NCBI RefSeq assembly: GCF_964355755.1
Contig: NC_092675.1
Coordinates: 28,360,912-28,424,911, forward strand
Direction of reading: 5' to 3'
DNA length: 64,000 bases
Source of the DNA: Antedon mediterranea
Taxonomy: Eukaryota > Echinodermata > Crinoidea > Comatulida > Antedonidae
Both the position numbers and the translations under genes were made by a program. The notes beneath the pieces are model-generated. The model was not told the origin of the DNA. It ran no database searches and worked only from the letters and a program-made list of their open reading frames with translations. Positions 1-12,028 of this stretch are shown piece after piece (position 1 is the first letter of the stretch; each line of letters begins with the position of its first letter).

Positions 1-130
1 TAATGATACAACCAATCCTCTATTGAAAGGAGGCTTTATTGCATCCTAAAAGTGTCTTCTTAGTAGGGGCTATACTCTAGTTCACAAAATTTCAATTAAG
101 ATGTTGTATAAGCTGATTTTCATTATGTAC

Positions 131-401
131 CGTTTGAAATCTCGAACAGAAACTTGTTGGGATCATCTGGATTATGCGCATGTTTAAAGACCTTGTTTCC
201 TTTCAGTGGAATGGCTCCAAGATGCCGTTGATCATCCTCTCGTTGATAGTAGTACAGGTGATCATTTACGAGGATAAAGAATCGTCTTTGCCATGTTTTG
301 ATCACGCCTCCTTGTTTCTTAAGCCAGCCCTGGTGGATGATGCTTGAATGGTTGAATGGGCGACTTTCAGTCATGTTGTGTCTCTGTACTGCAAATGAAA
401 G
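131..401 (-). CDS. RhoGAP of the ARHGAP22/24/25 family, PH-domain exon (partial gene)
   Basis: This exon encodes the first part of a pleckstrin-homology domain: GWLKKQGG, then KTWQRRFFIL, LYYY, LGAIPLKGNKV and the end KFLFEIS. The order and spacing match the N-terminal PH domain of ARHGAP22, ARHGAP24 (FilGAP) and ARHGAP25, Rac/Cdc42 GTPase-activating proteins recruited to membrane phosphoinositides. The minus-strand acceptor is placed at TTACAG before 401, which gives 27 in-frame nucleotides before the ATG at 374. A second acceptor (TTTGCAG before 388) is possible and would make 374 the start codon of a shorter isoform. The donor GTACAT follows position 131, leaving phase 1. The second half of the PH domain, the RhoGAP domain and the coiled coil must lie left of position 1. 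Family assignment is from recognised motifs; the exact paralogue cannot be told from one exon. Confidence 0.8.
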
Positions 402-732
402 CTGTAAGACAAAAATAGTGAATTATGTATAAACATATAAAGGTTCACAGTATTTCTACTTAAAACTGTTTGCACTCCTTTCAAATTTTCTCGATTAACA
501 GTTCTAAATCAGCCTTTTCCAGTTTACGGTTTATAGTAAACAAGACTCCTTGTAGAGTTTTTTCGGTTTTTCCAACGAGATTCACCATCACGTTTGCTGC
601 TGGTCTCTACTTGGAAATGTGTACAGTACTTTCAATCGCAAGCTACAGGCTTGTTTTTCAATGTTTTCTTTTTTTTTACTTCTACAGGTTCTGCTATAGA
701 TACGATTCAATGTCAAACAGACCAAACGTCTG

Positions 733-1160
733 CTCTCATCCTCACTATCTGGAATGAAGTCTGCCAAACTTTCAACAAGCTCCTAATAGAAAAAAGGGGT
801 TTCATTTGCAAGCTACAGAAAACCTCTTGAAACTTCTAAAGAAATAACTCATAATAAATAAAATCTTAAATATGGGGTTGATACTAAATCCCGCCTTCAT
901 CATCACTGTCTGGAATAAATGGAAGTCTGCAAAACTTTTAACAAGTTCCTAAAGTAACTCTACTTTGAAAAGGGCATTCAAGAAAATAGGGTTTATTCAC
1001 AAGCTACAAACATCTTGTAACTGCTAAAAGAAATAACTAATAACAAACAAAAGCTTTAAATATGAGGTTGATACTAAATCCTGCCCTCATCATCACTGTC
1101 TGGAATAGGGTCTGCAAAACTTTCAACAAGTTCCTAATAGTAACCATGAACTGAAAATCA
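733..1160. repeat. imperfect tandem repeat, about 2.5 copies of 160-190 bp
   Basis: The motif CACTRTCTGGAATRAA followed by GTCTGCAAAACTTT and AACAAGTTCCTAA starts near 741, 902 and 1092. Between copies are the shared blocks CAAGCTACA and GGTTGATACTAAATCC. Spacing is about 161 and 190 bp. The unit is not recognised. Confidence 0.75.
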
Positions 1161-4100
1161 GACAACCTAGAAAACAAAGAGTCGTAGGCGTTTGATTCAT
1201 AAAGTTCCCTTGCTAGCATCATGGACATTTTCCACCAGACAAGCTTTCAACACACTAGCATTAGCAACACACTGGCAACAATTACAATGCAAAATGCATA
1301 CAATACTGTTTAACTATAATCAACTGAATTGAATCACACTTTCACATTTCCGCACAGTTTCATGAATTCAATCATTTTGTATTGTTAACAATATTACTAT
1401 AATTATAACTTTCAATCAAATTAACTGCAGAATTTCCGTATGTAAAAAATACATAGTACTATGGTTTAGAATTTCCGCACATAATAAACAATCAAATTAA
1501 ACGCATGTTTCCGCACTTCAAACTCTCCGCATTGCCTAGAGAACTTTTAAAAGTCTAATAACCACAAATGTGATGGAAAATCTGAAACAAATCTTAAGTT
1601 GTTCATAATTCACATCCTCTATTAATTTAGCTTATTATCAGGTGTCAAACAGATAAAGACTTGAAAACAATTCAATAAAATAAGTCATCAATTTGATTAG
1701 TTGCAGCAAATGATTTGAGGTGAATGCCCACCTATTTGTATTGGATGTTGTAGGATAAATCTACACAGCCTTCTGGTACTGTGTAATTAGTTTGAATAGA
1801 TTAAAACACACTGGTGCTAGTAAGCAACTGGTTCTATTAAAGAGTGTAATTGTAATATTATTGCCTACCTTCCAAAAAATCAAATAACAAATTATTTTTG
1901 TACTTGTATCAGAAGAGAAAAACAATTTTGTTTAAATATGGATACAAATAATACTGATAATTTGTAAAAAAAAAAAAATTAAATATTCAAAAAATATTTA
2001 ATTTCTTTCATCCATCTCTCTATGACAAATTCAAATGTACTATTAAGGTATAGTGTATCAAGGTATGAAAAATTGAAATTTATATATTAAATATTAGATA
2101 TCTAATTGAATAAGTCATCAAAACAGTTATCTTGGAAACTCCTTTTAAAGTTGAATGTCCAGCAAACTTGAGACCATTTTAGATTAATTTGCTTCTAGCG
2201 GATTTCAAACTATATAGCACAGTAGTTTCAAATTAAAATTTCTTTTGGATTCAATTAAAAACAAAATAAGTCATCAAATTCATCTGAATTGTCATCATAT
2301 TATATGCTTTATTTCCAAATTTCCGCTAATTATAATGATCAAAATCAAAAATTTATAAATCACAGATGAGGATAACTCAATTTAAAAAAAAAATGAGATA
2401 AAGTCATTAATAATCATTTTATTAAAGGTGAATGGCCATCTATTTTCAACTAAAATTCACCTACAGGGAGAAACAATCTACCAAAATCACGAGTCAAAAC
2501 CAGCTATTATCTTCTCTTACCTGTACACGCCTTAGAGCTGTGAAAACTCAATTTATTTTTGACGCAATTTTCTTGACCAATGCGTTAATATTAATTTTCT
2601 TTTTTCCATGATTGACAGAGCTTAGGGACTCAAATCTCATGAGAGGCAAGAGCTTATAAAGTAATTGAGTAATCAAGACCTCAAAGTCATACACCGACAA
2701 TTAAACATTTCCTTGGCTTGAAAATGACTGAGCGAGTTCCTTTAGCTTCTAACAATGGCATCGAGTGAAGCATAAAGGATACTTCAATTAGCAACGCATA
2801 AATTCCTACAACAGGTAAAGGTGTGTGCCTGTATTGATTGTAAACAAAGGCACAATGTGTAAATTAATATCAGATTACATTTACTAATTAATGATTGAAG
2901 TTGCTAATCCACTACACATTTTGAGAGTTGATCAAGTACCTGGAACACTGTGGTACTTTGTTTTATCCTAATAATAAATAAGAATATCTTTTAAACTGAA
3001 AGAGAAACAGTATAGTGGCACTGTAGGCTGGTGCCAAATATTTGTGCCTTCCAGAGTTAGGTTTGGGTTCAAATCTGAATTGTTCCTGTAAACTCACTGA
3101 AGAACTGCATGAAATTTTAAATAAGATGCCTTACATTATATTCCTATAGCACATTTTTGTTAAATGTGTTTGTAAAGGGAATTGAACCTACACCTTTTAT
3201 TAAATGCACATAGCATCTCTATCAACCATGTTGATTAACATGTTTGATGATATCTAAAACTGCATTTTATTTACATGCACATAAATATACACACACATAA
3301 AAAATGTGAAAAATAAATTACAAACTGGACATACTGTACCATTACCAATAACGACATTTTTCAGATGTCCTAAATAATTTTAAAGGAAATGTAGCTCACC
3401 ACAACCACTTTGTAACGTTCCACGTGATCATGTGATTGATTAGGTATGCAATGACCAGAATAAGGCAATTATAAGAGAGAGATACAAACACTGATAGTTA
3501 ACGTGGCCTAGAAATTAACGTGGCCATAATCAGGCAGCCTGGTGTCAACAGCTTGGACTAAGGGTCAGTCAAGAGGCAAAACAAAACAAAAATCTTGTAA
3601 TTAAATCAATATACTTAAACATCAAAACAACTAATTTGACAGGTTTTTCCAAAGTATCATCAATTTCACATCCATTTTTGGTCAAAACCTCAGTAGCCTA
3701 ATTAATCCTGACAAATATCCGAAAACAGGGTATACTTATTGTTGATTACACGATGACAGAAATGTGGAAATATTGACAGATAATAAACTCTGCACTTTTG
3801 ACTTATTATTTTACATAAAGTTTTAAATATGCCTGCATATTTATCAACACACTATTTTATGTGACTTATTGTTGGCCACTTTTTTCATCAAAGGGTTAAA
3901 CAAGACAGCGGTTATAGGACGAATTATATGAAATTATCGAACAACACACTAAAAATGAAAACAAAAATAACACCAAACTTTAAATTTAGTTTTGAGAGCT
4001 ACACCCGACAGAAAATGTCAGTGTTGAAAATAATAATGTCTCTATGGGTTGAACTTGAGACAAAAAAATGTCATGCACATGAAACCAGTCAACCACTCCC

Positions 4101-7100
4101 AATGGAAAACACAAGTACTTTCAATCTGTATCAAATGCATACAAATCCATGTGACAATTCCAAGAAAAAATAGCATTTTCATTTTTGCAAAGAGTACAAT
4201 AGCCTATATTAGGCCTGGGAAAGAAAATGACATAATCTTTTTTTGCAAGATCATAATGGAAAAAATCTTGAAGCGATGAACAAAAGGCCCGGAGTTACAA
4301 AAGATATTCTTTGTCATATTCTACCAAACAGGAAATGCTGTCATGTCCAATTTGATACAGAGCTTAAAACTCCGCAGACGCTGAATTGTACGCTGCAGTT
4401 GACACGCATCTTTCAACAGTTTGTATGATTCACATAACTCCACATTTCAGCCACTGGTGTGTGCGAACGAAGAACAATATTTGGTTTCACATTTTAGGTA
4501 TTGTAGATAAGATGCTTAGTAGATTCAACAGTTAATGCATTATAAAAACGTTTATGTTTCATATTTGACAACAAAAACATCAATATTACAGTATAAACAA
4601 TTTGTTCATGTATTATATTTATTTACTACAGAAATAATTTGCAATATCACAGTGTATATATCAAGCATTTAGCTAGGATTTTTATAGGAAGTTCATTTTT
4701 TTCAAAGAGGTGAAAACATCATCATGAGCTAGGTTAGCTAGGCTTAGCCTACTTCCACTACTGTGATCGCTAGAGTTTGAAAAGGAGTTTTCAAAACTTG
4801 ACACATCTTTTTGATTGACCATAATTGATAGTGATTCTCTCACGTTTAAAAATTGTGGATTCGCACTGAATTTATTAGAGATCAATTTTCAATATTTGTT
4901 TACAAATGAAAAATTGTAATAATCTACTAAATTTATTTTGATTATTGTTGCAACATATCATAGAGATAATAGTTAACTATGAATGATTATGAACATATTA
5001 AACATTAAAAATGTTATAAAAATAAGCTCCTAAAAAAGCAATTACTGGTGGACCTCCTTTAGAAAACTTGAATTTCATTTATGAATAGATTAACAATCAT
5101 TAAACTGTTATGTTTATCAAACAATACACATACATTACAACAATTATCATAAAATTTCTTTTAACCAAGGCCTATTCTGTAAATAGTTTCAGATTTTAAA
5201 ATCATTATGCAGTATGTAATCAGCTTTTTTCTTGGCTGTCCCCATTTTTTTTTTAATTACTCCAAATCTCTGTTGAATTACATTGCTTAATTAAATTACA
5301 CTTTCATGTAACTTGTTTTAAGGTTTTGAGAATGTTTGATAATGATATTATTCTATCATTTAAAAAAATAAATATCAAAGAATGTTTTACAATACTAAAT
5401 TATTAGGTTATCGTTTAAGAGAAACAAAATGGACCAAGGGGAATGAACCTGATATGACCAATGTGTTGATAGAGACGTCAGCATATTACGTCATTGCTTT
5501 GAAATTAAATTAAGAAACTAATTTACTTTAAATGAAATACTAATTTTAAATTGAACAACCCTTTGACAATCAAAATATTTGTAATACAATTTAAAAGTTG
5601 ATACTTATATTGTTAAAAAAACACTTAATATCAAAATAAAAAATACAATTAATTTAAAAATTGACTTTATAAACAGCAGTTTAAAGTTAATATATACAAA
5701 ATAATAAAGTGTTAACGTAACATGTGACCATAAGTGCTTGTTACGACGCCATGCACTTCCTATTTCGTCCGCTGGGCAATTTGTAAAATAAGGAGTAGAA
5801 GCCAACAAACTAAACTTCCAATTATAATTTAAGAAAGCTTCTACTAGACTATATTTAAAAAATGCTGATTTTTATCCTACCTTTTGTGCATTCAATTAAC
5901 TAATTAAGATCTTTTAAATAGATTTGACAATTCTGTGTGACCCTGATGTCAAACTTACAGAAAACATTAATTAATGTTGGCAGTGTACGTAATATTCACA
6001 CTTAACTAAAAGTTTTTGGAATTTGAGTTCTAAATTAACATTAGTTATAGTCAAATACAAGAATTGCTCTCGATTGCAATGTGGAAAAGATGTATATAAA
6101 ACTGATGAGAATATTGGCTATGTGTTTTAGGAGGATCAAGAAGTTTTACGTTTTTGGTGTTTTTAATTTTTATTGTATTTGTTTATTAAGAGGACCCAAA
6201 ACAGAAATGCCGACAATATATAAATATAACAAATATGGTATACTAATACTATAATATTGTTTTGTTTATATGAAATTTATGTTTTTTTTAAGAACTATTA
6301 AGTTGGTTTTCTCATCTCCTTTTTTCGTTATAAGAACACAGATCATTCTGGATGTGGTTGCTAAACTAAAAAAAAAACTTCAGGATTCCCAATTTTTATG
6401 AAAATTTATGCAAATATACGGACATACAGAAATGGAAATAGCTACAGAAATTAATAGAACTATAATGAATAAGATATGGCCTCAAATTATGGGACATCCC
6501 AGGTAAAATAATAAGCATCAAATCACAGGGTGGTGGTCTTTCGTTTTTTCATGACGCACCACCGAGCATCAAAAATCTTGTAAAGTCAGAAATTATGCAC
6601 AGAATGAGGGATGTGTAAAAAAACGAGTGACATTTTCTATTTACTACGGAAATTGTTTATCAAAACTATTGGAATTAGAACGCTGAAACATAAAATGCGA
6701 CAGTAGTTAAAAGATTTTGGTGACTTAAGATGGCCAATCCAAGTTTCAAGAAGCTGCCAAAATGTCTGGTGAAGAATTGGCATGAGATTGCAAAAAACAG
6801 TACAAGTCTTGAGAACAACTTAACGGTTTCCACCACATATACCTAATTAAATTAAACTACTCAATTACTAATACTAACAAAACTGTTGTATGAAAAAGTC
6901 TGAGTAGATTAATCACGATTAGTTGTCTGATAAAGATGATAATTTTGTCATACACTATATATTCTTAGAATTTTAAAAGAAGCAGGAAACTTCTAAAGTT
7001 GTTTGAACCAATAATAATTGTTGACATACAGTATACAAACAGTAAGTGACAATGTGCAGTGTCTTGCTGTACTTGTGTGTATTTTTAGATGCTATAATAA

Positions 7101-8276
7101 GATAACATTTTGCCATGCTGAATTACAAGAAAGAATTTTAAAAATGTGAAATAAATATTCTACAGCCCATACATGGATTTCGGTAAAGACATTATAGATT
7201 CAAATGGAAAAAGTTGAAGTTATCTAATCTGTAGGTTAGATAACAACTTATCCTACAAGGTAGAAACATATCACTCCTTTTACATCAAACTCCAAAATTT
7301 CTCCATCCAGAGTTTTGTTAGTTGATGTGAAAGGGGTATGATCTAAACTTGTTAAAACCTACTTTGCAAATATACATACAAAAGTTGTAAAAAAAAAACA
7401 CCCTATATTTTGTATTCATATTTGTTCATGTCATAAATAATTGGTTATTAACAAGGTTGTCTGGCTCCCACCAAGGCTTAACCCTTTGTGGGGACCTTAT
7501 GTATCCCCACTTCTCCTTGGGCGAGGACTTGCAGAAAAACCTCCTTAAAATACTACAATACTACAGTACTACAACAATCAGGATTAAATAATGTAAAATG
7601 CACAACAATCACCAAACGCTACCATGTGACATTATTTATTAACATCAAATTATTACAGTATTTATAGTTTAATACTTTAAACCACAAATTACACAATCTT
7701 TTTTAACACTGGTCATTTCCATGTCTAGCCAATGTCAATAATTTCTATTAACTATGGTCTCATGTTACCCAGTTTAAAACATGGGTACTTACCTGGAAAA
7801 TTAACATTTAACAAATGTTGGACGATTGATACAAGAAACACTTGCCTGGGGAACTGACATATTCCATGGCTATTCACAAACAACTCGAGGAAATAATGTT
7901 AACTAAATATTTGCAATCCAATAACGGACACTTTAAAATTAATATCAAAATGTATATTAGGAAAGAACAGCTTCCCTAAAACAATGTCTTCAAGTAATAC
8001 GAAACCAGTACCACATCTTAACCTGTACATTTGATCACATCTGCAATATAATAAGGAAGTCCGGAAGCCATAGCAGCTTTCTATTGATATCTACAAACTA
8101 TTTATTACATGCAATATTCAATTCTTTTCCTCGTTCGACAAAAGACATAACAATACAACACGATAACATTCAATATTTGAATGCAGATGTTTTCCTTTTA
8201 TAATATATCCTGTAAATTTTACAAGTGGCACCTAAATGCACGAATTAATTAATTAATAAAAAGACAGCACTATTAT

Positions 8277-8390
8277 TAAAGCTCTGTCTACACTACCAAA
8301 CTTGATGTGACAAAAAAATAGGATGTGCCCATATACTGTATGGACTCGATGACATCTTACCACTACCATATTTGGGCATATCACTAACAA
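8277..8390 (+). mobile_element. truncated MITE, CTGTCTACACTA family
   Basis: The left end reads TAAAGCTCTGTCTACACTA and is followed by GTGACAAAAAA and ACTACCATATTTGGGCATATCAC, as in the copies inside the VPS15 gene. The right inverted terminus is missing. The 115-codon frame that overlaps it on the minus strand is a by-product of this repeat. Confidence 0.75.
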
Positions 8391-9956
8391 AATTAATTTC
8401 AATAGTTCATCACTCGGTTCCCATTTGGTTTTTCTATAGCTATAGTTTCTACAGCAAATGTTCGATTTAAGGAAATAACTATCATAAAATAATTCATTTA
8501 TCCAGGGTAGTGATATTCCGCAACCCTGAACACAGGATATGTGAAGAGTATGGTAAGCCTCAAAGAAAGGCCATTTAAGAAAAAATGGAAAGAAAATCAT
8601 AATTGATTCATGAATTTTAGTATCAAAGCATTATCCCCGGCAAGATGTAGATAGCTATCAACTTTACAAAGAATTAAGTTCACTGAATATGCAATCCAGT
8701 CCAAGAATGAACAAAATAAAAACAATTTGAACATAATATTTTGATAGAAAACAGTAAAACTATACACTTGATGTATTAAACCAACTCAGCAGACAATTAA
8801 GATGACATTGTCCATCTGACAGAAAGGTGAAAACTTCTTGAGACAAGTGAATCAGACATCAAAAGGCCACCAGCCTATGCATTTCATAAATATTCTGTTA
8901 ACGTGATAAATTAGAAATACAGTGTTTGACAAATCAAATTAATTAATTATTCCTTCACAATTAAACAATCTTTATTAATTAATCTAATTATACAAGTATA
9001 ATTTGTCTTTGGTTAAAAAACAAAACAACAGTCTTACTAACAGAGTGAATCAGCTAATTAAATAACATACAATCTCTACATCACTGTGTTTAATCTTGAA
9101 ACGTGCATTAACGTTAGTGAATGCAATCATAGAGAAGTATTTATAGTAAACACAGATTTATGACAATTTGTAGGAGGTAATTCATTTAAAAAGAATGTTG
9201 GCATCCTTAATAAGTATGGTTGATTGACTGTTTTAACCACATAGTGCGCCTATACTGATTAAAAATGATTTCTGTTAAATCAGTATTTACCTATGCATCT
9301 TTGTATACGAAAATTTGATTTCGTTTGACAATATTTAGTAATATCAAAGTCACATATACATAAAAATACAATATAATTGTTTTTTATGATTTAAAATGTA
9401 GCAATTCAAAGACATGTTTCAAAGAAATATATTTCCATTGGGATCCTGGAATCAATACGGTAATTATAATTGTACAAAAAAATGTATCAACATTAAATAG
9501 GATTTAAAATTATTTGAGGGACATTAAATTGCTATATATTGTATAAAAAGTATTATTCTGTACACATAATTAATATTACAGCCAACTGACCAAACTAGTG
9601 AACAAAAAGAGCCAACATAGCATTGAACCCAGAACCATCACGAGTCAACAACAGACTTTTTGACAGCGGTTCTTACATCATACAGTATAGTTATTACAGA
9701 AATTAGAAAATCAAACCTGTAATTGAATCACTGGGATTTTATTTTTCCTTTCAGAGGATATATACCATCAAACCATTACGTTATTGAATCAATAACTTTA
9801 TATAATTAAGAACCATTTAGTTGGTGACATTTCACTGTTGATTGGTAACTTTCCAAATTGCTAGGTGACATTTCCTGTTGGTATGTCAAAACTTAAATGG
9901 TATAATTTGTTTTGATAGAATTTCCAAACCTTTAAAAATAAGGTAAAGCTATTATT

Positions 9957-10105
9957 ATTCATTTCATTTCATTTATTTCATCATTTAAAAACATGATAAT
10001 ACAATACAAATAAACATAACAAAACACATGACGGTGACAGGATTAAACAAAAGCAAATTTAATTGCTGTACACATTTTCTCCGCCGTCACGGGTATGTAC
10101 CAGAA
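9957..10105 (-). mobile_element. 3' end of a CR1/L2-like LINE (fragment)
   Basis: On the minus strand the segment ends in a short tandem tail of AAATG/AATGAA units (plus strand ATTTCATTTCATTTATTTC). It is preceded by a hairpin made of TGACGGTGACAGG and CCGCCGTCACGGG. A stem followed by a microsatellite tail is the usual 3' end of CR1-type retrotransposons. No coding sequence remains, so the family call is tentative. Confidence 0.5.
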
Positions 10106-11782
10106 AGTAATTTTGTATGGAGGAATGATTGTATATCTATGAGTGAAAAACAATAAATATAAAGAGAACACATAAAACAATAAAATATTTAAATGCAGTT
10201 ATGCCTATTATTTGTTCAAATCAAGTTTTTAATATGATCTTACAAATAACATATTGGTATTATTTATAATAAAATTAATATGAGAGAGTGCGAATCTTGA
10301 GAGGGTGCTAATCCAGAATGGAGTAAAATGACCTGGAAAGAACTGAACCGGAAATTCATCTAACTAAATCATAGTTATGAAATGGATTTTGATAAAAAAA
10401 ACATTCATTTTTTCAAGTCAAGAGACAAATATATGGAACATATTGTAGAGTTTGGCTATAATTGTTTTTCTTTTATGTTGAATGCCAAAGAGGAACCCTG
10501 GAGTAAAAAGAACTGACAATGATTCACAAAAAAAAATGAGTCACAATTGAGGCATCTTGTCAAAATAAATGTTTTCTTTTTCTTTGTACAAATCAAATTA
10601 TATTGTGTTTATTTTGTATTATTTATAACAGTTCTTGTAAAAACAGAATATATGTTATGGATGGTACACACATTAAAGGATACGTTTACAATGTTTGAAT
10701 TTAGAGTAAGTCCCTGGATAATTAGATCATTTATACTTTTAATTAGTTTTTAATGGTTGTTAAAATGTTAAATTTATCTCAGCTTTAAATAAAAAAAAAA
10801 TAAGTTTCTCTTTGAATTAGTCACATGATGTACATGATCGAAAGTTTATAGCCATGTGACATAAAATGTGTTCTGAATAGTGTAAATGTCACCTCCCAAC
10901 TGGAAACTTCAAAGCATGCCTTTAAAACCATTTTATACAAAACAAAAAAACCCAAATCACTCGCAAGAACTCCTCTGTAATTTCGCTTGTTACTGTTTTG
11001 CTCAAATGTTTTGGCTGCAAAAATAGAATAACATTTATCCATTATAAAGTTTGCTAAATATATAGAGGAAAACCAGTTTAAAGACTTAGAAATATGAAAC
11101 TATAACCCTTCTGATGCAAAACAAAATTTAAGAAAATGGCTTAAGTCTGAAATTGCGAGTACAAAAAATTTACTAAAAGTGAAAAACATTAAGTTAAAAT
11201 AAAGGAAAACAATAAAAGTACATATTCAAAGCCGTTTCTAATGTAGGAAACATAATTGGGTTACTTGGCACCCATAACTAATGATTGCCGACTAAAATGT
11301 AATAAATTATTTCAGATAACTAAGAGAAAGTACATAGATTCTATTTTCACTATCATTAAGAATGTAACATATTCAAATTTTAAAATTTGTCATCTAAAGG
11401 AAAAAAATACATATGTATACATACGTCAGTAAGGGCAATGAAAAATGAAAAAAATTGTCCTTAAAATAAAAAATATAGTCATTAAGGAAACTAAAATTAT
11501 TATTGATTATACTGATAGTAAACTCATATCTAATATAATAGCATGTCATTTTTTGAAAAGTTTATAATTGTTAATAAAATAAAGTGGATACCATAAACTA
11601 TATCCTAAAATATCTTCAAAAGTGTTTATGTAGAAAAATTAATTTTATAGTCAAACATCTGTTCAAACACTTTACAGACCTGTAAATAATGTGTTTGACA
11701 TTTTAACAATTATGATATGATTAAACATTAACTATTATTAACAATACCATTACAAATGATTGAAATACATTCCAAAACAAAC

Positions 11783-12028
11783 CTTTGTGCTGACTCTAGC
11801 AGTGACTTGAGTTTTATGTACAATCCGAGGGGGCTTAGGCCGAATCCTTGGCAGTGGTGGTGGTACGATTTGTCTGTCTTTTGGAGGTAATGCAGGGGGT
11901 CGTGGCGATGGCTTAAAAAACTGCTTTAACTTATTGTGCACGCTGAAATTCTCAAATGTTTTCTTGCGATATTGCACAGGATAATGAATACGCATCGTAG
12001 TCGGCTTATGCACATCGTGCAAGAACAT
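11783..12028 (-). CDS. proline-rich N-terminal exon, probably of the same RhoGAP gene
   Basis: An 82-codon open segment starts at the ATG at 12028 and ends at a donor (AAAG|GTTTGT, after 11783) in phase 0. Residues 39-68 are strongly proline-rich and basic. They include P45-A-L-P48-P-K50, a class II SH3-binding pattern, and the P56-P60 and P64-P67 clusters. The next recognisable minus-strand exon is the PH exon. Its acceptor before 401 is also phase 0, so the two can be joined without a stop. Vertebrate ARHGAP24/25 proteins begin with short, poorly conserved segments before the PH domain, so a lineage-specific N-terminus is plausible. The link is inferred from strand, phase and order. It could instead be a first exon of an unrelated gene. 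An in-frame second ATG is codon 12. Confidence 0.5.

Larger units (their letters stand above)
402..11782 (-). other. long intron of the RhoGAP gene (inferred), repeat-bearing
   Basis: About 11.4 kb lies between the PH exon and the proline-rich exon. It is strongly AT-rich and its open frames are short and stop-rich. I see tandem repeats near 0.73-1.16 kb, one truncated MITE near 8.3 kb and a LINE 3' end near 10 kb. A short hairpin-like repeat with GTGGGGACC and its partner GTATCCCCAC lies at about 7463-7530. No further exon of the gene could be supported. Confidence 0.45.

Noticed and set aside
4682-4885. Serine-rich minus-strand frame (SSFENSFSNSSDHSSGS) within the RhoGAP intron.
   Set aside because: It lacks an ATG at its start, a convincing acceptor and any family resemblance. 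A GTGAGA donor-like site near its 5' end would leave only a tiny exon. It cannot be supported without transcripts.
8253-8600. 115-codon minus-strand frame.
   Set aside because: It lies over a truncated MITE and low-complexity flank, with no motif or splice context.
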